This document shows, piece after piece, positions 52,519 to 62,105 of a stretch of DNA of 64,000 nucleotides (within the stretch, counting starts at the first letter, position 1; the number at the start of each line of letters is the position of its first letter). A model generated the notes under the pieces. It did no database searches and was not told the origin of the DNA. It worked only from the letters and a program-made list of their open reading frames with translations. The stretch lies in contig NZ_JALLIK010000106.1 in NCBI RefSeq assembly GCF_023093595.1, positions 117,448 to 181,447 on the forward strand. Direction: 5' to 3'. Origin of the DNA: Thauera aromatica_A (GTDB lineage: Bacteria > Pseudomonadota > Gammaproteobacteria > Burkholderiales > Rhodocyclaceae). The translations under genes and the position numbers were made by a program.

Positions 52519-55020
52519 TCACACATCGATGTTCTGCGCATACAGCGCATTGCCCTCGATGAAGGCCCGGCGCGGCTCGACGTTGTCTCCCATTAGCGTG
52601 GTGAAGATCTCGTCCGCGGCGATGGCGTCGTCGATCTGCACGCGCAGCAGGCGGCGCACCGCCGGATCCATGGTAGTTTCCCACAGCTGCTCGGGGTTCA
52701 TCTCGCCGAGGCCCTTGTAGCGTTGCTTGCTGAGGCCGCGTTCGACTTCGGCCAGCAGCCACTTGATGGCGTCGGCGAAGCGGGTGACGGGCTGGCGCTT
52801 CTCGCCGCGGCGGATCTCGGCGCCGGGGCCGATGAGGCCGGCGATGGCCTGGGCGGCGTTGCGGATGCTGCGGTAGTCGCCGGAGACGAGGAAGTCGTGC
52901 TCGACCCAGCCGAACTTGCGGTTTCCGTGGTGCAGGCGCTCGATGGTGAGGCGCCAGGCTTCGGATTCGTCGTGGTATTCGGCGTAGATCTGCAGGCCTT
53001 CGGGCAGGTGGGGGCGGATGCGTTCGGCCGAGGTGTGCGCAGCGGCTTCGTCGTCGAGACTGACTTCGATGTCGTGGGCGAGCATGACCTGCAGCACTTC
53101 GGGGTCGATGTAGCTCGCCAGGCGGCGGACGACGGCTTCGGCGAGCAGGTAGCTGCGCGCCAGGCCGCCGAGGGCCTCGTCGGCGATCGGCGCGGCGCCT
53201 TCGCGCGGCAGCAGGCTGGCGCCGTCGAGGGCGAGCCTGAGCAGGTGGCCGTTGAGCTCGTGGTCGTCCTTGATGTAGAGCTCGGTCTTGCCGTGCTTGA
53301 TCTTGTACAGCGGCGGCTGGGCGATGTAGATGTGGCCGCGCTCGACCAACTCGGGCATCTGGCGGTAGAAGAAGGTGAGCAGCAGGGTGCGGATGTGGGC
53401 GCCGTCGACGTCGGCGTCGGTCATCAGGATGATGCGGTGGTAGCGCAGCTTCTCGGGCTTGTAGTCGTCCTTGCCGATGCTCGTTCCCAGCGCGGTGATC
53501 AGGGTGGCGATCTCCTGGCTCTGCAGCAGCTTGTCGAAGCGCGCCTTCTCGACGTTGAGGATCTTGCCCTTCAACGGCAGGATCGCCTGGAACTTGCGGT
53601 CGCGGCCCTGCTTGGCGGAGCCGCCGGCGGAGTCGCCCTCGACGAGGTAGAGCTCGCACAGCGCGGGGTCCTTCTCCTGGCAGTCGGCGAGCTTGCCGGG
53701 CAGCCCGACGCCGTCGAGCACGCCCTTGCGCCGGGTCATCTCGCGCGCCTTGCGCGCGGCGTCGCGCGCGCGCGCGGCTTCGACGATCTTGTTGCAGATG
53801 GTCTTGGCGTCGAGCGGGTTCTCGAGGAGGAAGTCGGCGAGCTTGCTGGCGACGACTTCCTCCACCGCCGGGCGCGCTTCCGACGACACCAGCTTCATCT
53901 TGGTCTGGCTGGCGAACTTGGGGTCGGGCATCTTCACCGACAGCACGCAGGCCAGCCCCTCGCGCATGTCGTCGCCGGTGATGTCGACCTTGGCCTTCTT
54001 GGCGATCTCATTTTCTTCGATGTACTTGTTGATGACGCGCGTCATCGCCGCGCGCAGCCCGGTGAGGTGGGTGCCGCCGTCGGCCTGGGGGATGTTGTTG
54101 GTGTAGCACAGCACCTGTTCGGCGTAGCTGTCGTTCCACTGCATCGCCACTTCGACCGCCAGTTCGGCGTCGTGGCCGTGGCCGGTGGGGATGCGGGTGG
54201 TGCCGGTGGCGTAGAACACGGTGGGGTGGAGCACGGTCTTGCTGCGGTTGATGTACTCGACGAAGCCCTTCACGCCGCCGGCGAAGGCGAAGTCCTCTTC
54301 CTTGCCGGTGCGCTGGTCGACGAGGCGGATCTTGACCCCGTTGTTGAGGAAGGAGAGTTCGCGCAGGCGCTTGGCGAGAATGTCGTAGTGGTACTCGACG
54401 GTGCCGAAGATTTCTTCGTCGGCGAGGTAATGGACCTTGGTGCCGCGCTTGGTGGTTTCGCCGATGACGCGCGCCGGGCTGACCTCGATGCCGTCGACGA
54501 CTTCGATGACGCGGTTCTGCGGCTTGCCGCGCTCGAATTCGAGCAGGTGGCGCTTGCCGTCGCGGGCGACGGTGACGTGCATCCACTTCGACAGCGCGTT
54601 GACGCAGGACACGCCGACACCGTGCAGGCCGCCGGAGACCTTGTAGCTGTTCTGGTTGAACTTGCCGCCGGCGTGGAGCACGCACATGACGATTTCGGCC
54701 GCGCTGCGCTTCGGTTCGTGCTTGTCGTCCATCTTGACGCCGACCGGAATGCCGCGGCCGTTGTCGGTGACCGAGATCGAGTTGTCGGCGTGAATGGTGA
54801 TGACGATGTCGTCGCAATGGCCGGCCAGGGCCTCGTCGATGGAGTTGTCGACGACTTCGAACACCATGTGGTGCAGGCCGGTGCCGTCGGACGTGTCGCC
54901 GATGTACATGCCGGGACGCTTCCTGACCGCTTCCAGCCCTTCGAGCTGCTGGATGCTGGTTTCGTCGTAGTCTTCGTGAGCCTTGGCGGACGCGGTGGGC
55001 AGGTCTTGCGGTTCGGACAT
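52519..55020 (-). CDS. gyrB: DNA gyrase subunit B
   Basis: An 833-residue GyrB: ATPase domain with VVDNSIDEALAGHCDD and GRGIPVGVKMD, transducer domain, and Toprim domain with LVEGDSAGGSAKQGRDRKFQ and the DTD-type MTDADVDGAHIRTL metal site. A GyrB-specific insert follows within the Toprim region, and the tail has KGLGEMNPEQLWETTMDP. ATG 55020 (MSEPQD) and 55026 (MTMSEPQD) are both possible. Third gene of dnaA-dnaN-gyrB; recF is missing from the usual dnaA-dnaN-recF-gyrB order, which is normal in betaproteobacteria. Confidence 0.98.
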   Translation of the reverse strand: MSEPQDLPTASAKAHEDYDETSIQQLEGLEAVRKRPGMYIGDTSDGTGLHHMVFEVVDNSIDEALAGHCDDIVITIHADNSISVTDNGRGIPVGVKMDDKHEPKRSAAEIVMCVLHAGGKFNQNSYKVSGGLHGVGVSCVNALSKWMHVTVARDGKRHLLEFERGKPQNRVIEVVDGIEVSPARVIGETTKRGTKVHYLADEEIFGTVEYHYDILAKRLRELSFLNNGVKIRLVDQRTGKEEDFAFAGGVKGFVEYINRSKTVLHPTVFYATGTTRIPTGHGHDAELAVEVAMQWNDSYAEQVLCYTNNIPQADGGTHLTGLRAAMTRVINKYIEENEIAKKAKVDITGDDMREGLACVLSVKMPDPKFASQTKMKLVSSEARPAVEEVVASKLADFLLENPLDAKTICNKIVEAARARDAARKAREMTRRKGVLDGVGLPGKLADCQEKDPALCELYLVEGDSAGGSAKQGRDRKFQAILPLKGKILNVEKARFDKLLQSQEIATLITALGTSIGKDDYKPEKLRYHRIILMTDADVDGAHIRTLLLTFFYRQMPELVERGHIYIAQPPLYKIKHGKTELYIKDDHELNGHLLRLALDGASLLPREGAAPIADEALGGLARSYLLAEAVVRRLASYIDPEVLQVMLAHDIEVSLDDEAAAHTSAERIRPHLPEGLQIYAEYHDESEAWRLTIERLHHGNRKFGWVEHDFLVSGDYRSIRNAAQAIAGLIGPGAEIRRGEKRQPVTRFADAIKWLLAEVERGLSKQRYKGLGEMNPEQLWETTMDPAVRRLLRVQIDDAIAADEIFTTLMGDNVEPRRAFIEGNALYAQNIDV

Positions 55021-55069
55021 GGTCATCTCGGTGATTCGTAAAGAACGGGGGCTGCGCTGAAGCTGCGGC

Positions 55070-56191
55070 TCAGATCCGCATCGGCATCACGACATACTTG
55101 AACTGGTCGTTGCCCGGCAGGGTGATCAGGACGCTGGAGTTGCCGTCGTTGAAATGCCAGTCGATGGTGTCGGAGGAGAGGTTGTTGAGCACGTCGAGCA
55201 GGTAGGTGACGTTGAAGCCGATGTCGAGCTTGTCGCCGTGGTAGTCGATTTCCAGTTCGTCATGGGCTTCTTCCTGCTCGGCGTTGGTGCTGACGATTTT
55301 CAGCACGCCGTCCTCGAGCACCATGCGCACGCCGCGGAACTTGTCGGTGGTCAGGATCGCGGCACGCTGCAGCGCGGCCAGCAGCGGCTGGCGGGCGAAG
55401 CCGACCAGATTGGGATGGGCCTGCGGGATGACGCGCTCGTAGTCGGGGAACTTGCCGTCGATCAGCTTGGTGACGAGCTCGATCGAGCCGAAGCGGAACA
55501 CCGCCTGGTTGCCGGCGAGCAGGATCTCGAGGGGGTCGTCACTGTCGGTGAGCTGGCGGGCGAGTTCGAGCACGGTCTTGCGCGGCAGGATCGCTTCGGT
55601 GCGCGTGCCGTCCTGCGCGCCAAAGGGAGCTTCGAGCGCAGCAGCGGCGTAGGCCAGGCGGTGGCCGTCGGTGGCGACCATGCGCAGTTCGCCGCCGTCG
55701 GCGATCAGCAGCAGGCCGTTGAGGTAGTAGCGGATGTCCTGCTGCGCCATCGCGTAGGACACCTGGGCGAGCTGGCGCTTGAACGCGCGCTGGCCGATGG
55801 TCAGGCGGGCGCTGTCGCCGTCGGGCGGGGACAGGCGCGGGTAATCGGCCGCAGGCAGGGTCTGGAGCTGGAAGCGGCTGCGACCGGCCTTGAGCGTGAG
55901 GCGCTTGTCGTCGAGCGTCAGGCTGACTTCGGCGCTGTCGGGCAGGGCGCGCAGGATGTCCTGCAGCTTGCGCGCGCCGACGGTGATCGCGGCGTCCTCG
56001 CCGCCGATGTGGCCGCCGGTGGTGGTGCGGATCTGGATCTCGATGTCGGTGGCGAGCATCGTCAGCTGGTCGCCGTGCTTTTCGATCAGCACGTTCGACA
56101 GGATCGGCAGGGTGTGGCGTTTTTCGACGATGCCGGCAACCGACTGCAGCGGAGCGAGGAGCGCATCGCGGGTGGTGGTGAGCAGGAGCAT
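55070..56191 (-). CDS. dnaN: DNA polymerase III beta sliding clamp
   Basis: A 373-residue beta clamp with three homologous domains. It starts MLLLTTTRDALLAPLQSVAG and ends with the family terminal motif (FKYVVMPMRI). The 56191 ATG gives the usual length; the reading back to 56260 is unsupported. It lies 65 bp after dnaA. Confidence 0.98.
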   Translation of the reverse strand: MLLLTTTRDALLAPLQSVAGIVEKRHTLPILSNVLIEKHGDQLTMLATDIEIQIRTTTGGHIGGEDAAITVGARKLQDILRALPDSAEVSLTLDDKRLTLKAGRSRFQLQTLPAADYPRLSPPDGDSARLTIGQRAFKRQLAQVSYAMAQQDIRYYLNGLLLIADGGELRMVATDGHRLAYAAAALEAPFGAQDGTRTEAILPRKTVLELARQLTDSDDPLEILLAGNQAVFRFGSIELVTKLIDGKFPDYERVIPQAHPNLVGFARQPLLAALQRAAILTTDKFRGVRMVLEDGVLKIVSTNAEQEEAHDELEIDYHGDKLDIGFNVTYLLDVLNNLSSDTIDWHFNDGNSSVLITLPGNDQFKYVVMPMRI

Positions 56192-56256
56192 GGCGTCAGA
56201 CCGGGTCAGTGGGTTGATCGGGAAAACGGTGGAAGGCGAAAGGCATGGGTTCGGGC

Positions 56257-57747
56257 TCAACCGCGCAGGACCTGGGTGAGCACGTGAACGTCATGGTTGA
56301 GCTGGTGGTCGCCAAGGCGCAGTTCGGTGATCGTGCGGCAGGCGTGAAGGACCGTGGTGTGGTCGCGGCCGCCGAAGGCTTCGCCGATCGCCGGCAGCGA
56401 CATCGGCGTGAGTTCCTTCGCCAGCCACATCGCCACCTGGCGCGGGCGGGCGATCACGCGGGTGCGCTTTTTCGAGTGCATGTCGGCGACCTTGATCTTG
56501 TAGTAGTCGGCGACGGTCTTCTGGATGTGCTCGATCGATAGCTGGCGGTTGTGCGCGTGGAGCAGATCCTTGAGCGCTTCCTTGGCCACTTCGAGGCCGA
56601 TCTGGCGGCCGTGGAAGCGGGCGTAGGCGACGACCTTGTTGAGCGCGCCTTCGAGCTCGCGCACGTTCGAGCGCAGGTTCTTGGCGATGAGGAAGGCGAC
56701 GTCGTCGTCCACGATCACGCGCAGGGCCTCGGCCTTCTTCTTCAGGATGGCGACGCGCATCTCGAGCTCGGGCGGCTCGATCTGCACCGTCAGGCCCCAG
56801 TCGAAGCGGGAAATGAGGCGGTCTTCCAGGCCCTGGATGTCCTTCGGGTAGGTGTCGCAGGTGATGACGATCTGCTTCCTCGCCTCGGTGAGGGCGTTGA
56901 AGGCGTGGAAGAACTCTTCCTGCGTCCGGTTCTTGTTGTTGAAGAACTGGATGTCGTCGATGATCAGCATGTCGAGCGAGCGGTAATAGCGCTTGAACGC
57001 GTCGAAGCTCTTTTGCTGGTAGGCGCGCACGACGTCGGCGTAGTAGTCCTCGACGTGCACGTAGCGGATCACCGCGCGCGGATTGTGCTTGAACACCGCG
57101 TTGCCGATCGCGTGCACGAGGTGGGTCTTGCCCAGGCCGACGCCGCCGTAGACGAACAGCGGGTTGTAGGAGGTGCCGGGATTCTGCGCCACCTGCATCG
57201 CTGCGGCGCGGGCGAGGTCGTTGGCGCGGCCGGTCACCAGGGTGTCGAAGGTGAAGTCCGGGTTGAGGCGGGTCTTCTCGTAGGCGAGCTCGAGGCCGGA
57301 GGACGGTTCGGCGTCCCGGCCGCCGGCCCCCGGCGCGGCGCTGCGCCGGGGGCGCGCGGGAGCGGGCGGAACGGGGTCGTCGACCGCGGCGTCGGCCGCC
57401 ATCGGGGCGCTGTCGGCGCGGGTCGGCGGGATGGCGTCGGGGGACGGCCCGGGCGCAGGCAGCGGCCCGGCGGTGGCCGCGGAGCGTGCGCTGCGCGCGG
57501 TTCCGGCGGCGGGTAGCTGCAGGTCGACCGGCAGCGGCACGCCGGCGAATTCTTCTCCCAGTTCGAGGATGCGGCGCAGGTAACGCTCGCGCACCCACTG
57601 CAGCACGAAACGGTTGGGCGCGAGCAGCACCCACGCGCCGGCTTCGCCGGCTTCGGCCCGCAAGGTCTTGATCCAGGTGTTGAACTGCTGCTGGGGCAGT
57701 TCCTGTTCAAGGCGCGACAGGCAGAAGGACCAGAAATCTTGAGTCAC
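56257..57747 (-). CDS. dnaA: Chromosomal replication initiator DnaA
   Basis: A 496-residue DnaA. Domain I (VTQDFWSFCLSRLEQELPQQ) aligns directly with the E. coli start; domain II is an unusually Pro/Ala-rich linker (about 90-165). Domain III has Walker A GGVGLGKTHL and Walker B IIDDIQFF, and domain IV the DnaA-box-binding GGRDHTTVLHACRTI. I favour GTG 57747 by alignment; ATG 57780 would add 11 residues. Neither has a strong ribosome-binding site. Confidence 0.97.
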   Translation of the reverse strand: MTQDFWSFCLSRLEQELPQQQFNTWIKTLRAEAGEAGAWVLLAPNRFVLQWVRERYLRRILELGEEFAGVPLPVDLQLPAAGTARSARSAATAGPLPAPGPSPDAIPPTRADSAPMAADAAVDDPVPPAPARPRRSAAPGAGGRDAEPSSGLELAYEKTRLNPDFTFDTLVTGRANDLARAAAMQVAQNPGTSYNPLFVYGGVGLGKTHLVHAIGNAVFKHNPRAVIRYVHVEDYYADVVRAYQQKSFDAFKRYYRSLDMLIIDDIQFFNNKNRTQEEFFHAFNALTEARKQIVITCDTYPKDIQGLEDRLISRFDWGLTVQIEPPELEMRVAILKKKAEALRVIVDDDVAFLIAKNLRSNVRELEGALNKVVAYARFHGRQIGLEVAKEALKDLLHAHNRQLSIEHIQKTVADYYKIKVADMHSKKRTRVIARPRQVAMWLAKELTPMSLPAIGEAFGGRDHTTVLHACRTITELRLGDHQLNHDVHVLTQVLRG

Positions 57748-57780
57748 GGCGATGTCGTTTCGGATGGCGGGTAGGTTCAT

Positions 57781-58043
57781 TCGGCATGGACGGATCGCTG
57801 CGCATGCGCACGCAACGCTGCCTTGCGGCGGGTCTGTCGGGGGCTGGATGCCTGCGCTGCGCTCGGACGGCGGCATTCATGAGCGCGGGGCGCTGTGGCT
57901 CGCGCTTGCGGCAAGGCATGGAAAGGCGACATTCTAACCTTCCGGGCGCAGACTTATCCACAGGCTGACCCAAAAATTGTTCTTGACAAACATGACATTA
58001 TGTATTTAACTCCTCGGTTTGACCCAACACTGGCAGTCCGATC
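57781..58043. other. dnaA/rpmH intergenic region with DnaA box and rpmH promoter
   Basis: The expected location for oriC or dnaA autoregulation. It holds a single perfect DnaA box (TTATCCACA, 57954-57962) and an AT-rich stretch to 58015. The rpmH promoter probably uses TTGACA at 57983-57988 with a poorly matching -10 (TATTTA or TTTAAC, 58003-58010). With one box only, this gap is less origin-like than the 14.1-14.4 kb region. Confidence 0.5.
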
Positions 58044-58178
58044 ATGAAACGCACTTATCAGCCTTCCGTCGTCCGTCGCAAGCGCACTCACGGCTTCCTG
58101 GTCCGCATGAAGACCCGTGGCGGCCGTGCGGTCATCCGCGCACGCCGTGCCAAGGGCCGTCATCGCCTCGCTGTCTGA
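58044..58178 (+). CDS. rpmH: 50S ribosomal protein L34
   Basis: A 44-residue L34: MKRTYQPSVVRRKRTHGFL then a basic tail ending GRHRLAV. Exact family length and composition. First gene of rpmH-rnpA-yidD-yidC-mnmE. Confidence 0.98.
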   Translation: MKRTYQPSVVRRKRTHGFLVRMKTRGGRAVIRARRAKGRHRLAV

Positions 58179-58179
58179 G

Positions 58180-58542
58180 GTGAGCCTGCCCTCGGGCGCT
58201 GATCAGGGTTTCCGCAGCGCTCACAGATTGCACAAAACGGATGAGTACTCATCCGTTTTTGCTTTTCGGCGGGCTTTGCGCGGACGCTTCTACATGGCGC
58301 ATTACCGTCCGAACGGCCTCGACAGCGCCCGTCTCGGCGTCGTCGTGGCGAAGAAGCTGGCGAAGCGGGCGAACGTGCGCAACCTGGTCAAGCGGATCGC
58401 GCGCGAGATCTTCCGCCGTCATCGCGAATTCCTGCCGGCGGTGGATCTCGTCGTCCGGCTGCATGCGCCGGTGGCGAAAGCCACGCGTGCCGAACTCAAC
58501 CTCGACCTGCTGCAGTTGCTGCAAAGGCTGCCCCGGCAATGA
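58180..58542 (+). CDS. rnpA: Ribonuclease P protein component
   Basis: A 120-residue RnpA, which supports the catalytic RNA in tRNA 5' processing. Key parts: FRSAHRLHKTDEYSSVF and the RNR-type motif KRANVRNLVKRIAREIFR. The GTG at 58180, one base after the rpmH stop, gives the family length; longer frames into rpmH are rejected. Confidence 0.94.
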   Translation: MSLPSGADQGFRSAHRLHKTDEYSSVFAFRRALRGRFYMAHYRPNGLDSARLGVVVAKKLAKRANVRNLVKRIAREIFRRHREFLPAVDLVVRLHAPVAKATRAELNLDLLQLLQRLPRQ

Positions 58543-58748
58543 AGAGCCTGATGATCGCGCCGCTGCGCGCCTACCGCTACGCGATCAGTCCCCTGCTGGG
58601 GCGCAATTGCCGTTTTTACCCGACCTGCTCCGAGTACGCCATCGAAGCGATCCAGCGCCATGGTGCCTTGCGCGGCGGCTGGATGGCGGCCAGGCGGGTG
58701 GGGCGCTGCCACCCTTTCAATCCGGGCGGGTATGATCCCGTTCCCTGA
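58539..58748 (+). CDS. yidD: Membrane protein insertion efficiency factor YidD
   Basis: A 69-residue YidD with the conserved Cys-containing core GRNCRFYPTCSEYAIEAI and the ending GRCHPFNPGGYDPVP. It overlaps rnpA by 4 bp and precedes yidC, the standard order. Confidence 0.97.
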   Translation: MKSLMIAPLRAYRYAISPLLGRNCRFYPTCSEYAIEAIQRHGALRGGWMAARRVGRCHPFNPGGYDPVP

Positions 58749-58767
58749 CCTGAGAAGAACGAATCCG

Positions 58768-60414
58768 ATGGATCAACGCCGCCTCATCCTCTTCCTGGTT
58801 TTCTCCTTTGCCCTGGTCATGCTGTGGGATGGCTGGATCAAGCAGAACCAGCCCGCGCCCGTGGCGCAGCCGGCGGCGGGTGCCGTCGCCGACGGTTCCG
58901 TCCCCACTCCTTCGGCGAGCCTGGCGCCCGGCCAGGCCGTCGTGCCGGGTGAGCAGGGCGGCGCCGCGTCCACCGCGCCGCGCGTTGTCGTCGAGACCGA
59001 CATGCTGCGCGCGGAAGTCTCGGCCGAAGGGGGGGACATCGTCCGCCTCGAGCTCAAGCAGCATCGTGCCAGTGGCGACAACGGCGGCGATTTCGTCCTG
59101 CTGGACGACGGCTCGCGCCACCAGTACGCGGCTCAGTCGGGGCTGATCGGCGACGGCCTGCCGACACACAAGACCGTGTTCGCGCTGCCGGCGGGCGAAC
59201 AGCGCCTGAAGGACGGCGAGGACAGCGTGGTGCTGCGTCTCCAGGCTCCGGAGCAGAACGGCGTCCAGGTGACCAAGGTCATGCGCTTCGAGCGCGGCAG
59301 CTATCTGGTCGATGTCGGCTACGAAATCCGCAACGGCAGCGCCCAGGCGCTCGCTCCGCACGCGTACTTCCAACTCACCCGCGACGGCAACCCGGCCGAG
59401 CAGGTCGAAGCGTTCGGCGTCAATACCTTCACCGGCCCGGCGTTCTACACCGAAGGCGGCAAGTTCCAGAAGGTGCAGTTCGAGGACATCACCGACGGCA
59501 GCGCCAAGTTCGCCAAGAACGCCAGCGATGGCTGGGTGGCGATGGTGCAGCACTACTTCGTCAGCGCCTGGCTGCCGGAGCAGGGTGCGCAGCGCGAATA
59601 CTTCGCGCGCGCGCTGGGCAGCAACCTGTTCTCCGCCGGAGTGATCCTGCCGGTGGCGGCGATCGAGCCGGGTGCCGAAAGCCGGGTCGCGACCCGCTTG
59701 TACGCCGGTCCGCAGGAGCAGGACAAGCTCGAAGGGATCGCGCCCGGGCTCGACCTGGTGGTCGACTACGGCTGGCTCACGGTGATCGCCGCGCCGCTGT
59801 TTTGGGTCCTGTCGTGGCTCCACAGTCTGACCGGCAACTGGGGCTGGGCGATCATCCTGGTGACGGTGGCGATCAAGGCGGTGTTCTTCCCGCTGTCGGC
59901 GGCGAGCTACAAGTCGATGGCCAAGATGCGCGTGCTCGGTCCGCGCCTGCAGCGCATGAAGGAGCTGTACGGCAACGACAAGGCGAAGATGCAGCAGGAG
60001 ATGATGAATCTCTACCGCACCGAGAAGATCAACCCGCTCGGCGGCTGCCTGCCGATCCTGGTGCAGATTCCGGTGTTCATCGCCCTCTACTGGGTGCTGC
60101 TCGGCAGCGTCGAGATGCGCCATGCGCCGTGGCTGGGCTGGATCCAGGACCTGTCGGCGAAGGACCCGTACTTCATCCTGCCGGTGATCATGGGCGTGTC
60201 GATGCTGGTGCAGATGAAGCTCAACCCGACCCCGCCCGACCCGATCCAGGCCAAGGTCATGATGGCGATGCCGATCGTGTTCACCTTCATGTTCCTGTGG
60301 TTCCCCTCCGGCCTGGTGCTGTACTGGGTGGTGAACAACATCCTGTCGATTGCCCAGCAGTGGCAGATCACGCGGATGATCGAGAGTGCAAAGCCCGGCA
60401 GCAAGAGCGCCTGA
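58768..60414 (+). CDS. yidC: Membrane protein insertase YidC
   Basis: A 548-residue insertase for inner-membrane proteins. One N-terminal transmembrane helix (MDQRRLILFLVFSFALVMLW), a large periplasmic beta-domain (about 70-350), then the five-helix core with GGCLPILVQIPVFIALYWVL and VMMAMPIVFTFMFLWFPSGL. The ATG at 58768 begins the family N-terminus. Confidence 0.98.
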   Translation: MDQRRLILFLVFSFALVMLWDGWIKQNQPAPVAQPAAGAVADGSVPTPSASLAPGQAVVPGEQGGAASTAPRVVVETDMLRAEVSAEGGDIVRLELKQHRASGDNGGDFVLLDDGSRHQYAAQSGLIGDGLPTHKTVFALPAGEQRLKDGEDSVVLRLQAPEQNGVQVTKVMRFERGSYLVDVGYEIRNGSAQALAPHAYFQLTRDGNPAEQVEAFGVNTFTGPAFYTEGGKFQKVQFEDITDGSAKFAKNASDGWVAMVQHYFVSAWLPEQGAQREYFARALGSNLFSAGVILPVAAIEPGAESRVATRLYAGPQEQDKLEGIAPGLDLVVDYGWLTVIAAPLFWVLSWLHSLTGNWGWAIILVTVAIKAVFFPLSAASYKSMAKMRVLGPRLQRMKELYGNDKAKMQQEMMNLYRTEKINPLGGCLPILVQIPVFIALYWVLLGSVEMRHAPWLGWIQDLSAKDPYFILPVIMGVSMLVQMKLNPTPPDPIQAKVMMAMPIVFTFMFLWFPSGLVLYWVVNNILSIAQQWQITRMIESAKPGSKSA

Positions 60415-61741
60415 CACCATCGCCGCGGTCGCGACCGCGCCGGGGCGCGGCGGCATCGGTGTCGTTCGCGTTTCCGGCGCCGCCCTGAGCGCATTCGCAC
60501 AGAGCTTGTGCGGGCGTGAGCCGCAGCCTCGCCGGGCGCATTTCACCCGCTTCGCGGATGCGGCGGGGCGGGCGATCGACGAAGGCATCCTGCTGTATTT
60601 TCCGGCGCCGGCGTCGTTCACCGGCGAGGACGTGCTCGAGCTCCAGGGTCATGGCGGCCCGGTGGTCATGCAGCTGCTGCTCGAGCGCTGCCTCGAGCTG
60701 GGTGCGCGCCTGGCCGAGCCCGGTGAATTCACCCGGCGCGCCTTCCTCAACGGCAAACTCGACCTCGCCCAGGCGGAAGGCGTTGCCGACCTGATCGAAG
60801 CCTCCACCGCGGCCGCGGCGCGCTCGGCGCTGCGCTCGCTGTCGGGAAAATTCTCTGAAGAAGTACGGCGCATCGTCGATGCCCTGATCGACCTGCGGAT
60901 GCTGGTCGAAGCGACTCTCGACTTTCCCGAAGAGGAAATCGAGTTTCTTGAACGCGCCCGTGCACTGCCGCGCCTGGACGGGATCCGCGCCGACCTCGAA
61001 GGCCTGCTCGACCGTGCCCGCCAGGGCGCCCTGCTGCGCAGCGGCCTCAACGTGGTGCTGGTGGGAGCGCCCAATGTCGGCAAGTCCAGCCTGCTCAACC
61101 GCCTCGCCGGCGAAGAACGCGCGATCGTCACCGACATCGCTGGCACCACCCGCGACGCGCTGCGCGAAACGATCCAGATCGAAGGCATCCCGCTGCACAT
61201 CATCGACACCGCCGGCCTGCGCGACACCGCCGACACCGTCGAGCGCATCGGCATCGAGCGTGCCTGGCGCGAGATCGAGCGTGCCGATGTGATCCTGCGC
61301 CTGGTGGAGGCCGGCGACAGCGGCGAGGAGAGCAGCGACACGATCGACGCCCGCCTGCCTGCCGGGGCGATGCGCGTCACCGTGGTGAACAAGATCGACC
61401 TCGCCGGCGGCGAGGCTGCCCGCGAGGATCAAGCGGGGTGCGTGCGTCTACGGCTGTCGGCCAAGACCGGGGTGGGTATCGAACTACTGCGCGAAGAGCT
61501 GCTGCGCATCGCCGGCTGGCATGCGCACGGTGAGGACGTGATCCTGGCCCGCGAACGCCACCTTCAGGCCTTGCGCGAGGCGCTGACGCACGTCGTCGTC
61601 GCCGGGGAGCAGTGCGCGGCGCTCGAGTTGTTTGCCGAAGAGCTGCGCCTGGCGCAGGAAAGCCTGGCCGAGATCACCGGGGAGTTCACCGCCGACGACC
61701 TGCTCGGGGTCATTTTCTCGCGTTTCTGCATCGGCAAGTAG
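60386..61741 (+). CDS. mnmE: tRNA modification GTPase MnmE
   Basis: A 451-residue GTPase that, with MnmG, forms the cmnm5 modification of U34. The N-terminal tetrahydrofolate-binding domain has TAPGRGGIGVVRVSG; the G domain has GAPNVGKSSLLNRL, DIAGTTRD, DTAGLRDT and NKIDLA; the C-terminus is the conserved FCIGK, whose Cys is required for activity. The GTG at 60386 overlaps the last 29 bases of yidC. The last 18 bp (61724-61741) are the region used as attB by SGI1-type islands. Confidence 0.97.
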   Translation: MQSPAARAPDTIAAVATAPGRGGIGVVRVSGAALSAFAQSLCGREPQPRRAHFTRFADAAGRAIDEGILLYFPAPASFTGEDVLELQGHGGPVVMQLLLERCLELGARLAEPGEFTRRAFLNGKLDLAQAEGVADLIEASTAAAARSALRSLSGKFSEEVRRIVDALIDLRMLVEATLDFPEEEIEFLERARALPRLDGIRADLEGLLDRARQGALLRSGLNVVLVGAPNVGKSSLLNRLAGEERAIVTDIAGTTRDALRETIQIEGIPLHIIDTAGLRDTADTVERIGIERAWREIERADVILRLVEAGDSGEESSDTIDARLPAGAMRVTVVNKIDLAGGEAAREDQAGCVRLRLSAKTGVGIELLREELLRIAGWHAHGEDVILARERHLQALREALTHVVVAGEQCAALELFAEELRLAQESLAEITGEFTADDLLGVIFSRFCIGK

Positions 61742-61784
61742 CGACGCTTCCGGCATAGTCCGAAGCCTTCCGCAAAACACCATG

Positions 61785-61809
61785 AAACCCGCGTCACTGC
61801 GGGTTTTTT
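61785..61809 (+). terminator. Rho-independent terminator of mnmE
   Basis: AAACCCGC (61785-61792) pairs with GCGGGTTT (61799-61806) with a 6-base loop, ending in six T residues. It closes the rpmH-mnmE operon, 43 bp after mnmE. Confidence 0.92.
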
Positions 61810-61852
61810 GTTATGCGCAGGGCTTGAGTGTTCCGCAGCAATCCGCAAGAAT

Positions 61853-62085
61853 GTGTGCCCACGGGTGTGCCCACGGCGGAAATGGTGTGCCCACGGCCAT
61901 CCGGGCGTGTGCCAATACTGAATTTTCGTACAGCACGAAATGCATAACAGCCGTGGGCACACGGGGCGGAAGTATTGGCCGGATTACCACGAACGGCACG
62001 GGGTTCGCTCCGTTAATGAGTCGTTCGTCATCATGCAAGGACAAAGGCAAGATAGAGGCGGGCTTACGGCAGGCCGTGGGCACAC
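61853..62085. repeat. Five-copy 12-bp motif GTGTGCCCACGG upstream of the integrase
   Basis: Exact copies at 61853-61864, 61865-61876 (immediately tandem), 61885-61896, and inverted at 61951-61962 and 62074-62085. A partial copy sits at 61907. An inverted pair GCCAATACT / AGTATTGGC (61911-61919, 61971-61979) brackets the middle. The arrangement before an integrase gene is what arm-type or directionality-factor binding sites look like. Confidence 0.7.
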
Positions 62086-62105
62086 GCCAGACAGAGGGGG
62101 GAGTC

